A stretch of 64,000 nucleotides of DNA from Xylanibacter oryzae DSM 17970 (GCF_000585355.1 NZ_KK073873.1:460703-524702), one strand, 5' to 3'; counted from the stretch's first letter, positions 9,889 to 18,508 are shown. Notes: generated by a model not told the origin, from the letters alone. Numbers and translations: made by a program.

Positions 9889-11160
9889 TTACTTGCTTGT
9901 TGATTGAATAAAGCTGTTAGCTTCAGTAAGCGCGTCAGACAAATCTTTGCATGCAGTTGTGGCCGCTTTGCTCTTGTTCCAATTGTCAGTATTACTATTT
10001 ACGTAGTTTACAAACGGATGATCTATTGCTTGTATCTTAGTGATTGCGTTGGTTATTGCATTTTCTACTTTCGTGTTAATTTCAGGAGAGTATTTTTTGA
10101 AATAAGCCTCCATAGAAGCTGACGAATTGCGGTTGCCTAAGATGCCACCTTTCCATACACTTTCGATACTTTGGATGTTGTGAGTAAAGTCGGTAATCGA
10201 ATTCCAACTATATGGAGATTCTATATAGCTGACATCCTTACCCATTGTAGGGTTATATATTTTTACGTTGCCCACTTCATCTGATATACCAACGGCACCA
10301 CCGTCACCTACAAGTATGGCTGATATTGCATTCTTTACACTACTGTATGTACTGCCTGCAACACCGGCATTTCTCATATTATATCCATAAGAGTTCCCAC
10401 TTGTAAGGGTATAAGACCATTTTAGGTCTTTCATTTTATTTATATGATCTTTTGGGGCATTCTCATTCCAAGACGTCTCTAGGCGGTAAACACTGTTTCT
10501 CAAGTCTCCACAAACTGCATATGCATATATCATTTCGTATTCACCACTACAAAATGAAAAGTTGAGTCCGTTTTTATTATAACTATCTCTGCCATTGGCA
10601 TTCAGCTCTAATGCTGAGCGTGGATTCCCATCTCTGAAAAGAATAAATTCGATGCCATGGAAACCTAGTAGACTTTGTCCCAAATTACTATTAGCTATGT
10701 TAGCACCGTCATCACTATCCAAAGCTTTTACCAGAGATGAACTTTTAACTAATAAATTATAAAGAGCTGTTAGATCTAAAGGCCATGAGTCAATATGCGG
10801 ATCAATACTGAAGTCTGCTGCAGCCCCCATAAGAAAGGCTTCGCTTTTTTCATAGTTGGCACGGGCACCGATAAAAAGTTCACAAGCTTTGTTTACCATA
10901 TTCTGAGTAACTCCGTTTGTTGTTGATGCTTTTCGTATTGTTCCAAGTTGTTCGTAAAGCATTTGCGTACTGTCAGCGAGTGCTTTATAAGTTGGATTTA
11001 TTGTGTTGTCTACATTAGTAGAAAGCACTTCTTGTAGCAATTTGTCACCATCACTTAATCCATTACTTACTGTATTGTCATCATCACTGCATGATGATAA
11101 TACCGATGTTGCCACAGCTCCAATGAGCAGAATTGCCGAATACTTAAAAATTTTCTTCAT
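9889..11160 (-). CDS. Imelysin-family lipoprotein (M75 / EfeO-like iron uptake)
   Basis: A 423-residue lipoprotein: lipobox LSSC with Cys24, then a helical imelysin fold. The family signature GxHxxE is seen as GFHGIE at about 166-171. Imelysin proteins are periplasmic or surface-exposed metal-binding proteins linked to iron uptake; the peptidase label (M75) is historical. It is the second gene of a four-gene reverse-strand cluster: porin, imelysin, di-heme oxidoreductase, ccsA. Spacing to the porin is 68 bp. The arrangement suggests an outer-membrane entry route, a metal-binding protein and a redox partner. Confidence 0.88.
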   Translation of the reverse strand: MKKIFKYSAILLIGAVATSVLSSCSDDDNTVSNGLSDGDKLLQEVLSTNVDNTINPTYKALADSTQMLYEQLGTIRKASTTNGVTQNMVNKACELFIGARANYEKSEAFLMGAAADFSIDPHIDSWPLDLTALYNLLVKSSSLVKALDSDDGANIANSNLGQSLLGFHGIEFILFRDGNPRSALELNANGRDSYNKNGLNFSFCSGEYEMIYAYAVCGDLRNSVYRLETSWNENAPKDHINKMKDLKWSYTLTSGNSYGYNMRNAGVAGSTYSSVKNAISAILVGDGGAVGISDEVGNVKIYNPTMGKDVSYIESPYSWNSITDFTHNIQSIESVWKGGILGNRNSSASMEAYFKKYSPEINTKVENAITNAITKIQAIDHPFVNYVNSNTDNWNKSKAATTACKDLSDALTEANSFIQSTSK

Positions 11161-11228
11161 TATTTTCTTTATTTTGTTGTGAAACGTCTTTGTAGACGTC
11201 GTTAATAGTGAGTTTTATATTTATTATT

Positions 11229-12542
11229 TTAGAAAAAGAACCCTTCATAAGCTATACCAATAGATATAGATGGCTCGTTGTTATATTGGCTCTTCAAAAA
11301 TCTGTGAGAGTATTCACCTTTTATAGCTATCTGTGGAATAGGGTAGTAATTAAGACCTAAGGCTATACGATTGATATTTGACTCTGGATAATCCGTTACC
11401 TTTTTATTTGCCGGTATATAATAATCGTAATATTCATAGTGTCCGAAAAGATATAGTTTTTGTTTGTCTTCACGCATCTTCTTTATTTGCGAGAATAAAT
11501 CCCATCCGGCTTCAAACCCCGATGCAATTGCTGCTTTTCCAACTAGATCTTGAGAGTATGGACTTATACGTGTAGCTCTTCCCGGCAGACTTGATACATA
11601 AGATGCATCATCAAGGTGCCCATAGTCGAAGTTTCCACGTATAATCCAATTGTGTGCATTGTAAGTAAAATCAAATGTTCCGATAGTTACAGCACCTTTT
11701 TTCTTTGTAATATCACTATTAGCATCACGGTTATATGTGTTATCAAAACTTTGTCCGTAATAAGCACTTATTCCCATTCGTAGTCCTTGTATAGAGTAAT
11801 TATCAATTCTTGCAGCAATGGCGTATCTGTTGGCCACCGTAAATTCGAATGCTGAATTAGCTCCATTATGAATCCATCCTTCACGTGTGAAATTCATAGC
11901 GTCTAGGCCTGGTAGAAACTGTAGCTCGTATCTCCATTTCTGCATTTTACCCCATATGCATATTCCTGTCTGATGCCAAGTACAAGGAAAAATGGTGTTT
12001 TCACCTTCTGGTCTATATACAGTAAAAAAGTTTAAAGGTTCATGATGAGCATTCGTTAGTCCTATTGGTACAACAATGTGTCCGGCACGGATGTTTAAAG
12101 CTTTTGAGAAAGTCTTTTGCAACCAGAATTGTTCCAGTTCTACTTCTCCACCTTTTTCCACTTCCTGTTCCCATTCTCCGCCTTCGTCATAGTCTTTTTC
12201 ATAAGAAGTCCCTGTCCCGGTATGTTCAAATTCTATTTCAGATCCCATTGTCCATCCTTTACCAAAATCATAACTTAGGTATATTACAGCATGAGGAATA
12301 TCAAATCTACCATGACTTGGATCATTTTTATAGTTAGCTGATTTTGCATAACGATAAACATTATCACTAAAAAACTCTCTACTGTAAGCAACTTCTCCAT
12401 ATCCTCCTACACTGAGTTTTTGTTTATTGGCATTTGCCATAACACTATCTGATGCCGAAATTTGCGCTTTTGCAGCGAAAGGAGTACTTGCCCCAATACC
12501 TGCAAATACACATATCATTAAAACAACTTTAATTTTATTCAT
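11229..12542 (-). CDS. Outer-membrane porin (phosphate-selective porin O/P-like)
   Basis: First gene of the imelysin operon. The 437-residue product has a cleavable signal peptide (cleavage near AAKA/QIS, residue 26), repeated amphipathic strands, and ends in an aromatic residue (EGFFF), as outer-membrane barrels do. Conserved motifs HIVVPIGLTN, TWHQTGICIWG and LRMGISAYYGQS are shared with the shorter porin at 4753-5772. An acidic insertion rich in E/G around 120-140 is absent from the paralogue. It is transcribed from a consensus promoter (12741-12771) with an unusually long, structured leader of about 190 nt. Confidence 0.87.
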   Translation of the reverse strand: MNKIKVVLMICVFAGIGASTPFAAKAQISASDSVMANANKQKLSVGGYGEVAYSREFFSDNVYRYAKSANYKNDPSHGRFDIPHAVIYLSYDFGKGWTMGSEIEFEHTGTGTSYEKDYDEGGEWEQEVEKGGEVELEQFWLQKTFSKALNIRAGHIVVPIGLTNAHHEPLNFFTVYRPEGENTIFPCTWHQTGICIWGKMQKWRYELQFLPGLDAMNFTREGWIHNGANSAFEFTVANRYAIAARIDNYSIQGLRMGISAYYGQSFDNTYNRDANSDITKKKGAVTIGTFDFTYNAHNWIIRGNFDYGHLDDASYVSSLPGRATRISPYSQDLVGKAAIASGFEAGWDLFSQIKKMREDKQKLYLFGHYEYYDYYIPANKKVTDYPESNINRIALGLNYYPIPQIAIKGEYSHRFLKSQYNNEPSISIGIAYEGFFF

Positions 12543-12735
12543 ATTATAATTTTATTTATATATATTTTTCAAAAGCCCCGGTAGCAGAAGATGCAAATTA
12601 ACTGCTACTAAGGGAGAAACTGGCATTTTACTGATTGCGGTCTCGCTTATGATTATCGTGAAAAGTAAAGAATTAAGATATGATAATCATATAATACGGG
12701 AGTGGCAAACATCATTGCGCTTCCTCTTTTTGCTT
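12543..12735 (-). promoter_or_regulatory. Long structured 5' leader of the porin-imelysin operon
   Basis: From the predicted start site near 12735 to the ATG at 12542 the leader is about 190 nt. It contains a perfect 9-bp inverted repeat ATGATTATC/GATAATCAT (12649-12657 with 12682-12690) and a 7-bp stem GTAGCAG/CTGCTAC (12581-12587 with 12602-12608) about 40 nt before the start codon. No riboswitch class I know could be matched. Confidence 0.5.
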
Positions 12736-12740
12736 GGGTG

Positions 12741-12771
12741 CAAAGGTACAATGATTATAATTGTCGAACAA
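12741..12771 (-). promoter_or_regulatory. Promoter of the porin-imelysin operon
   Basis: Reverse strand: TTG (12771-12769), 20-nt spacer, TACCTTTG (12748-12741). The sequence ATTTTAAGTATTG (12781-12769) overlaps the -33 box and differs by one base in the core from the motif at the 4753 promoter. Confidence 0.8.
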
Positions 12772-12874
12772 TACTTAAAATCCGGTAAAAAATGTATTCA
12801 TTATTTTTAGGTATTTATAGCTCTGTTTATCTGAAAAACATATATACTAATGATAAAATACCTAATAATGACTA

Positions 12875-12905
12875 TTGTTTGTGTAATTAAATTTGTGTAA
12901 TTTTG
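12875..12905 (+). promoter_or_regulatory. Promoter of the hemerythrin-LuxR regulator
   Basis: TTG 12875-12877, 20-nt spacer, TAATTTTG 12898-12905. Two AGGTATT-type elements lie upstream: direct at 12804-12816 and inverted at 12857-12865. Confidence 0.75.
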
Positions 12906-12931
12906 CAACCGATTAATAATTAATAATTAGG

Positions 12932-13891
12932 GTGATGAAAAATCAGAAGATGTATGAGGCAGATGATCAGATGATATCTCTTATAAGGGATAATTATAAT
13001 ATTCTGCAAAGCCTGGGCAGTTTTGGCCTTAGTCTTGGTTTTGGAGATAAGACAGTACGTCAGGTTTGTGATGAGCAAAACGTAGACTGTTACACTTTTC
13101 TGATTGTTGTCAACTTCACGATAAACGGCTATACTGATTTTGATGACCAAGAGCGTTTATCATTGCCCACGCTCCTTCATTATCTTAAAGCCAGTCATGA
13201 TTATTATCTAGGGTTCCAGTTGCCATTCATTCGTAAAGAATTGGAAAGTGCATTGGATGAGAATGATAATCTTGCCCGTCTTATATTAAAGTTATATGAT
13301 GAGTATGCACATGAGATACGTCTGCATATGGGATATGAAGAAAAGAATGTCTTTCCATATGTTGAAGGTCTTCTTAATAATCAGTCGACAATAAATTATG
13401 ATATAGATACATTTTCCAAGCATCACGGCCAAGTAGATAAGAAACTAAAGGAACTTAAAAATATTATCATAAAGTATCTTCCAAGTGATGATATGCATAA
13501 CAACCAGTTGACAGCAACACTCTATGATATATATAATAATGAAGACTGGCTTATGCAGCATTCTGAAGTAGAAGACCACATCTTCATTCCTGCCATACGT
13601 AGACTAGAGCAAAAGTCTAAGCAGAATGATGTCTCAGCGAAAATTTCGAATATGATCAGTCAGGCACCAGACAAGACAGAAGCATTGAGCGATCGTGAGA
13701 AAGATGTTATTATAAGTCTTGTTCAAGGAATGAGTAATAAAGAGATTGCTGATCATTTGTGCATATCCACCAATACTGTTATTACCCATCGTCGTAATAT
13801 AGCCCGTAAGCTCCAGATACATAGTCCTGCAGGCCTTACCATATATGCCATTGTCAATAATCTTGTAGATTTATCATCTGTAAAATTATAA
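12932..13891 (+). CDS. RIC/ScdA-like hemerythrin domain fused to a LuxR-type HTH
   Basis: A 319-residue cytosolic regulator with three parts. Residues 20-65 resemble the ScdA_N (DUF542) domain of RIC iron-centre repair proteins (SFGLSLGFGDKTVRQVCDEQ) but without its usual Cys pair. Residues about 80-225 are a hemerythrin HHE domain with candidate di-iron ligands H89, H127, E136/E137, H165, H210 and E214. Residues 250-310 are a LuxR/GerE HTH (SDREKDVIISLVQGMSNKEIA ... VITHRRNIARKLQ). The likely role is sensing oxygen, NO or redox state through the di-iron site and controlling transcription. It is divergent from the porin-imelysin operon. Its HTH closely matches that of the LuxR protein at 22588-23184. 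Confidence 0.88.
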   Translation: MMKNQKMYEADDQMISLIRDNYNILQSLGSFGLSLGFGDKTVRQVCDEQNVDCYTFLIVVNFTINGYTDFDDQERLSLPTLLHYLKASHDYYLGFQLPFIRKELESALDENDNLARLILKLYDEYAHEIRLHMGYEEKNVFPYVEGLLNNQSTINYDIDTFSKHHGQVDKKLKELKNIIIKYLPSDDMHNNQLTATLYDIYNNEDWLMQHSEVEDHIFIPAIRRLEQKSKQNDVSAKISNMISQAPDKTEALSDREKDVIISLVQGMSNKEIADHLCISTNTVITHRRNIARKLQIHSPAGLTIYAIVNNLVDLSSVKL

Positions 13892-14160
13892 ATAATCGTT
13901 TATACCTTAGTAATAATGAATATGGCTTCGACATTAATTTCATCACAAAATCCTATGCCGAAACCATCTAATCATTTACATCCGTTTATAAAATATTCAT
14001 TTACATAAACTATAATATTCTTTTTGATAGGTAGAATATAATTAATCATAAATATCATTTCAGTTGCAAAGTTACGAAATGACTTTATTATTTGCAATAC
14101 CAATAAATAAGTAAATTATATACCAATACTTTGTTTATTAAGAACACTTACTTTTAGGTA
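13892..14160. other. Intergenic AT-rich region
   Basis: No gene seen between the regulator and the candidate small RNA. Only scattered AT-rich sequence; the motif CTTTTAGGTATTG begins at 14151. Confidence 0.6.
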
Positions 14161-14191
14161 TTGTGCCAAATCGTGTTTTGTTGTACCTTTG
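14161..14191 (+). promoter_or_regulatory. Promoter of a candidate small RNA
   Basis: TTG 14161-14163, exactly 20 nt, TACCTTTG 14184-14191. CTTTTAGGTATTG (14151-14163) overlaps the -33 box as at the 4753 porin promoter. Confidence 0.7.
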
Positions 14192-14196
14192 CAGCA

Positions 14197-14325
14197 TGTA
14201 GTGATACAAAAGTATAAACATATGATTGATTGAAATATTAATGATTAAAAAGTAGTTTGATAGATTATGCCATGAACTAAGCTTTTTGTAAAGAGGATTT
14301 GCGTGAGTAAATCCTCTTTATTATA
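14197..14325 (+). ncRNA. Candidate intergenic small RNA, about 125 nt
   Basis: A consensus promoter (14161-14191) is followed about 100 nt later by an intrinsic terminator and nothing codable lies between: every ATG in the interval meets a stop within about five codons. The transcript would end in the 12-bp stem-loop at 14289-14320. The flanking genes point away from or converge on it (regulator on + upstream, queE on - downstream), so it is not a leader of either. I know no family match. Confidence 0.55.
14289..14325 (+). terminator. Intrinsic terminator of the candidate small RNA
   Basis: Perfect 12-bp stem TAAAGAGGATTT (14289-14300) with AAATCCTCTTTA (14309-14320), 8-nt loop, then TTATATA on the + strand. 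Confidence 0.7.
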
Positions 14326-14336
14326 TACAGACACAT

Positions 14337-14882
14337 TTATCTTATACCGACTATTATATGAGTTTGAAGACTTAGCCTCCATTCTGGATACTTTTTAATG
14401 CATTCTATTGTTTCTTTTACATTCTTATTTGAGCAAGGTTGTAGAAAACGGTTGCATGTTATGTATTTATCATATTTTTTTAGAGATTGGCCTTCGTATA
14501 CTACTTTCAGTTCATCTATATGATTTAGCACTACTGTTCCACCTTTTTTTGGCGAGCATGTAACCCAATCTATACCATCAGGCAGATTATTAGTGCCGTT
14601 TGTCTCTATTGTTACGAATTTATTTATTTCGTGCAACTTTTCTATTAATTCCTTGTCTATCCATAAAGAAGGTTCCCCTCCTGTTAGAACAACCATTTTA
14701 GCAGGATATTTATTTACCTCACATATTATATCATCGTCAGTCATCATTGTTCCATCTTCATGATGAGTATCACAAAAGTCGCAATTCAGATTACATCCTG
14801 AAAATCTTATAAATATTGCCGCAGTCCCGGTATTCATACCTTCACCCTGAAGACTATAGAAAATCTCATTAATCTTTTTCAT
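14337..14882 (-). CDS. queE: 7-carboxy-7-deazaguanine synthase
   Basis: Radical SAM enzyme of queuosine/preQ0 biosynthesis, converting 6-carboxytetrahydropterin to 7-carboxy-7-deazaguanine. The start is set at MKKINEIFYSLQGEG, the usual family opening (182 residues); upstream in-frame codons would lie inside queD and are not used. The cluster CNLNCDFC carries the three Fe-S cysteines and LTGGEPSL is the SAM-binding GGE motif. It overlaps the 3' end of queD by 14 nt, so the two are translationally coupled. Confidence 0.93.
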   Translation of the reverse strand: MKKINEIFYSLQGEGMNTGTAAIFIRFSGCNLNCDFCDTHHEDGTMMTDDDIICEVNKYPAKMVVLTGGEPSLWIDKELIEKLHEINKFVTIETNGTNNLPDGIDWVTCSPKKGGTVVLNHIDELKVVYEGQSLKKYDKYITCNRFLQPCSNKNVKETIECIKKYPEWRLSLQTHIIVGIR

Positions 14883-15201
14883 AAGTGGCAGTATTGTTTT
14901 CAGATTCAGTAATATCCACGCGATAGCAGTTGTCAACATTATCACATATCCATCGTGCAATATTTTCGGCTGTAGGATTAAAGTCAAATACGTCGTTAAG
15001 GTTTTTATGATCCATATGGTCACTTATTCTTTGCTTTATTTTGCTAAAATCCGTAACCATACCATTTTCATCCAACTCCTGTGATTTACAGTAGACGGTT
15101 ACTATCCAATTATGCCCATGTAGGTTTCCACACTTACTTTTATAATTCAATTTCAGCCTGTGGGCGGCAGAAATCTCCATTCTTTTCTTTACGTAATACA
15201 T
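14869..15201 (-). CDS. queD: 6-carboxy-5,6,7,8-tetrahydropterin synthase
   Basis: Makes 6-carboxytetrahydropterin from 7,8-dihydroneopterin triphosphate, the step before QueE. The start chosen is MYYVKKRMEISAAHRL (110 residues), matching family length; a longer form begins ten codons upstream. Zinc-binding histidines are visible in SAAHRL and LHGHNW (HGH), and the family TAENIARWI block is present. It is the first gene of a queD-queE pair. Confidence 0.92.
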   Translation of the reverse strand: MYYVKKRMEISAAHRLKLNYKSKCGNLHGHNWIVTVYCKSQELDENGMVTDFSKIKQRISDHMDHKNLNDVFDFNPTAENIARWICDNVDNCYRVDITESENNTATYEKD

Positions 15202-15388
15202 TTTTCTTGTTTTTATAGAGGTAGCAAGCACTCTTATTTTCTGTTTGCAAAGTTACTATTTATTATCATAAATTCAAAACATATTATGCATATATTATAA
15301 AAAAAACAAAACATTATATCATATTTTTTCACGATATTATTATAATGTGTCCCTATTTTTTTTATATTTGCCAACAAATCAACTATAT

Positions 15389-17491
15389 ATGAAGAACTTA
15401 ATAAATTTAATCATTTCAGTTTCGCTTGCTTCAGCACCTATTTACGCCTCAGCACAAAAGCAATATCCGTTTAATAATATAAAGTTGTCTGACAACAAAC
15501 GTATAGAAAATGTTATCTCTCTCATGACTTTTGATGAGAAGATAGACGCACTTGGTAATAATACATCTGTACCACGACTTGGTATAAAAGGTTCTAATGG
15601 AGTTGAGGGACTCCATGGAGTAGTTCTGGGTGGACCTACTTATGGTGATAGACCTCAAACGCCTACTACTGTGTTTCCGCAGAGTTATGGTCTTGGTGAG
15701 ACATGGGATGCAGATCTGTTATATCGCATAGCTACATATATATCAACAGAGAACCGCTATCTTTTTCAAAATCCATCTTTTGCTAAAAGTGGTTTGGTTA
15801 TTTGGACTCCAAATGCAGATATGGGGCGTGATCCGAGATGGGGCCGCACAGAAGAATGTTATGGTGAAGATCCTTATCTCACATCTCGTCTTGTTGTATC
15901 GTTTGTTAAAGGAATACAAGGTGATAACCCAAAATATTGGCGTTCGGCTTCGCTTATGAAGCATTTTTTTGCTAACAGCAATGAGTATGGCCGTTCTTTC
16001 ACTTCATCCAATTTCAGCGAAAAACTGTTCAGGGATTATTATTCATATCCTTTTTATAAAGGTATAACCGAAGGGGGAAGTCAGGCTATGATGACTGCGT
16101 ATAATTCGTACAATGGAACGCCGTGTATCATACAACCGGTATTACGTAATGTTGTGATGAAAGAGTGGAAATTTAAAGGTTCGCTTATCACAGACGGAGG
16201 CGCTTTCGGACTTTTACTTTCTGCTCACAAGTGTTTTGACAATGATAGGGGACTTGCTGCATCTGAATGTATAAAAGCCGGTATAACAAAGTTTCTTGAT
16301 AGATATAAGGATGCTGTAGAAGATGCATATAAGCGAAAACTAATCACAGAGAAGGAAATTGACGATGCCGTAAAGCGCAATCTTTGGATTTCTCTTAGGT
16401 TAGGTCTACTGGATGGAAATGATGTACACCATAATCCATATGCCAAAATAGGACTTGATAATGATGAGGCTCCATGGACGAAACCTGAAACTAAAGCATT
16501 AGTGCGCGAAGCTACATGCAAGTCTATTGTGCTTCTTAAAAATGAAAATAGCATACTACCTCTGGATAAATCGAAAATAAAGAAGATCGCTGTTATTGGA
16601 GAGCGTGCTACGCAAGTACTTCAAGATTGGTATAGTGGAAAACCTTTTTATGCAGTCAATATACTAAATGCTATTCGTGAAGAGGTTGGCGACAATGTTG
16701 AAGTGCGTTATGTGCACGAAAATATGATGGACAGCGCAAGAGTGGCAGCAGCATGGGCTGATGTAGCCATTGTTTGTGTAGGCAATCATCCATATTGTAA
16801 TGCCCCATGGGATGTCGCTCCTGTTGCTAGTGAGGGAAAGGAAGATGTAGACCGTCGGTCACTAATTCTTGATCAGGAAGATTTGGTTATGCAGGTACAT
16901 GCAGCTAATCCTAATACAGTGGCTGTGTTGATAAGCAGTTTCCCTTATGCAATAAATCGTATACAACAAGCTATTCCTGCCATATTGCACGTCGCAAATA
17001 GCAGCGAAGAACTTGGTCATGGAGTAAGTGATGTTATTTTTGGTAAATATAATCCTGCCGGTCGACTTACTCAGACATGGGTCAAAGATATAACAGATCT
17101 GCCCAATATGATGGACTATGACATAACACATGGTCGTACTTATATGTATTTTAGAGGAACACCTCTTTATCCGTTTGGTTTTGGCTTGAGTTATACCGCA
17201 TTCAAATATTCTAATTTATCTGTTTCAATATCAAGAAAAGACAGCCTTAAAGTCTCTTTCGATATCGCTAACACAGGCACAAGAGATGGAGATGAGGTGG
17301 CGCAGTTATATGTAGTTAAGTCTGGTAATCAGTCTGATACACCAATTAAGCAACTGAAATCATTCTGCCGTATTAACATTAGTCGTGGAGATACCAGACA
17401 TGTTGAATTTTATATTCCACGAGATACTGATGTCAGCCGAATAGAAATTGGTGCGTCGTCTGCCGACATAAGATTAAAGACAGAAATTTGA
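15389..17491 (+). CDS. Exported glycoside hydrolase family 3 enzyme (beta-glucosidase/xylosidase type)
   Basis: Secreted glycosidase releasing terminal beta-linked sugars. The start at 15389 gives a clean signal peptide (MKNLINLIISVSLASAPIYA); an in-frame ATG at 15347 lies upstream of a TATATTTG -7-like box (15363-15370) and is unlikely. About 700 residues: the GH3 N-terminal TIM barrel with KHFFANSNEYGR and the likely nucleophile Asp in LITDGGAFG, then the GH3 C-terminal sandwich (SIVLLKNENSILPL) and a fibronectin-III-like tail (YPFGFGLSYTAF, GDEVAQLYV). The exact sugar specificity is not determinable; plant xylan or glucan use would suit a gut Prevotella. Confidence 0.9.
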   Translation: MKNLINLIISVSLASAPIYASAQKQYPFNNIKLSDNKRIENVISLMTFDEKIDALGNNTSVPRLGIKGSNGVEGLHGVVLGGPTYGDRPQTPTTVFPQSYGLGETWDADLLYRIATYISTENRYLFQNPSFAKSGLVIWTPNADMGRDPRWGRTEECYGEDPYLTSRLVVSFVKGIQGDNPKYWRSASLMKHFFANSNEYGRSFTSSNFSEKLFRDYYSYPFYKGITEGGSQAMMTAYNSYNGTPCIIQPVLRNVVMKEWKFKGSLITDGGAFGLLLSAHKCFDNDRGLAASECIKAGITKFLDRYKDAVEDAYKRKLITEKEIDDAVKRNLWISLRLGLLDGNDVHHNPYAKIGLDNDEAPWTKPETKALVREATCKSIVLLKNENSILPLDKSKIKKIAVIGERATQVLQDWYSGKPFYAVNILNAIREEVGDNVEVRYVHENMMDSARVAAAWADVAIVCVGNHPYCNAPWDVAPVASEGKEDVDRRSLILDQEDLVMQVHAANPNTVAVLISSFPYAINRIQQAIPAILHVANSSEELGHGVSDVIFGKYNPAGRLTQTWVKDITDLPNMMDYDITHGRTYMYFRGTPLYPFGFGLSYTAFKYSNLSVSISRKDSLKVSFDIANTGTRDGDEVAQLYVVKSGNQSDTPIKQLKSFCRINISRGDTRHVEFYIPRDTDVSRIEIGASSADIRLKTEI

Positions 17492-17500
17492 TTTAAATGG

Positions 17501-17530
17501 TTGTTGCAATATAAAAATGCACTATCTTTG
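17501..17530 (+). promoter_or_regulatory. Promoter of the flavin oxidoreductase gene
   Basis: TTG 17501-17503, 19-nt spacer, TATCTTTG 17523-17530, 22 nt before the ATG. Confidence 0.7.
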
Positions 17531-17552
17531 CATTATATAAACAATAACTATT

Positions 17553-18488
17553 ATGAATAGAATTTGCAATCTTTTTGGAATACAGTATCCAATAATAGCA
17601 GGAGGTATGGTATGGTGCAGCGGTTGGCGTCTCGCATCAGCAGTGAGTAACGCAGGTGGACTTGGGCTTATCGGTTCAGGATCTATGCATCCAGAAACAT
17701 TGCGTGAACATATACGTAAATGCAAGGCCGCCACAGATAAACCATTCGGCGTTAATATACCACTTATGTATCCAGAGATAGATTCAATCATTAATATAGT
17801 AATAGAGGAAGGTGTTAAGATTGTTTTTACGTCTGCCGGAAATCCTAAGACTTGGACATCTCGTCTGCATGATAACGGAATAAAGGTCGCACATGTAATA
17901 GCCAGTTCACGTTTCGCTTTGAAGTGCGAAGAGGCTGGGGTAGATGCTATTGTGGCTGAAGGATTTGAAGCCGGTGGGCATAATGGCAAAGAAGAGACAA
18001 CAACAATGTGTCTTATACCTGCAGTACATAAAGTTACAGATAAACCGTTGCTTGCAGCAGGTGGAATCTCTTCTGGTCAGGGCCTGCTTGCAGCTATTGC
18101 ACTAGGCGCAGACGGAGTTCAGATGGGTACTCGTTTTGCTCTTACGGTTGAGAGTTCTGCAAGCGAGGAATTTAAAAAACTATGTATTGGTCTTAATGAA
18201 GGTGATACTCAGCTTACTCTTAAGCAGGTTTCACCTACACGTATGATAAAGAATGAACTGTATCAGCGTATAGTCGAAGCAGAACTTAATGGTGCAAAAG
18301 TAGATGAACTTAGAGAAATTCTAGGTAAAGGACGTGCTAAAAAAGGAATTTTCGAAGGAGATCTTAAAGATGGAGAACTCGAAATAGGTCAGGTAGCGTC
18401 TTCTATCAGAGAGATTCAGACAGCCGGAGAAGCTGTAGAACAAATAATGAAAGAGTATTACTCAGTACGTGAACGTCTAAAACTATAA
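17553..18488 (+). CDS. FMN-dependent oxidoreductase, NMO/FabK family
   Basis: A 311-residue TIM-barrel flavoprotein. Motifs include the opening QYPIIAGGMVWCSG, NAGGLGLIGSG, the FabK/NMO segment AEGFEAGGHNG and the phosphate-binding LAAGGISSGQGL and ALGADGVQMGTRF. In this family members are either nitronate monooxygenases or FabK-type enoyl-ACP reductases, and sequence by eye does not separate them; lipid synthesis is plausible because the AEGxEAGGH form occurs in FabK. It is monocistronic between its own promoter and a weak terminator-like repeat. Confidence 0.85.
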   Translation: MNRICNLFGIQYPIIAGGMVWCSGWRLASAVSNAGGLGLIGSGSMHPETLREHIRKCKAATDKPFGVNIPLMYPEIDSIINIVIEEGVKIVFTSAGNPKTWTSRLHDNGIKVAHVIASSRFALKCEEAGVDAIVAEGFEAGGHNGKEETTTMCLIPAVHKVTDKPLLAAGGISSGQGLLAAIALGADGVQMGTRFALTVESSASEEFKKLCIGLNEGDTQLTLKQVSPTRMIKNELYQRIVEAELNGAKVDELREILGKGRAKKGIFEGDLKDGELEIGQVASSIREIQTAGEAVEQIMKEYYSVRERLKL

Positions 18489-18508
18489 TATATTCATAAT
18501 GATAATAC

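Noticed and set aside
12543-12735. Cobalamin, TPP or other known riboswitch in the porin leader
   Set aside because: The expected conserved boxes are not there; only generic inverted repeats are seen, so it is reported as a structured leader.
14883-15023. Longer N-terminus for queE
   Set aside because: It would lie almost entirely inside queD; the family start is MKKINEIFYSLQGEG at 14882.
17522-17989. 155-residue reverse frame over the FMN oxidoreductase gene
   Set aside because: Complete overlap with a clearly coding gene; the reverse frame has no recognisable motif.
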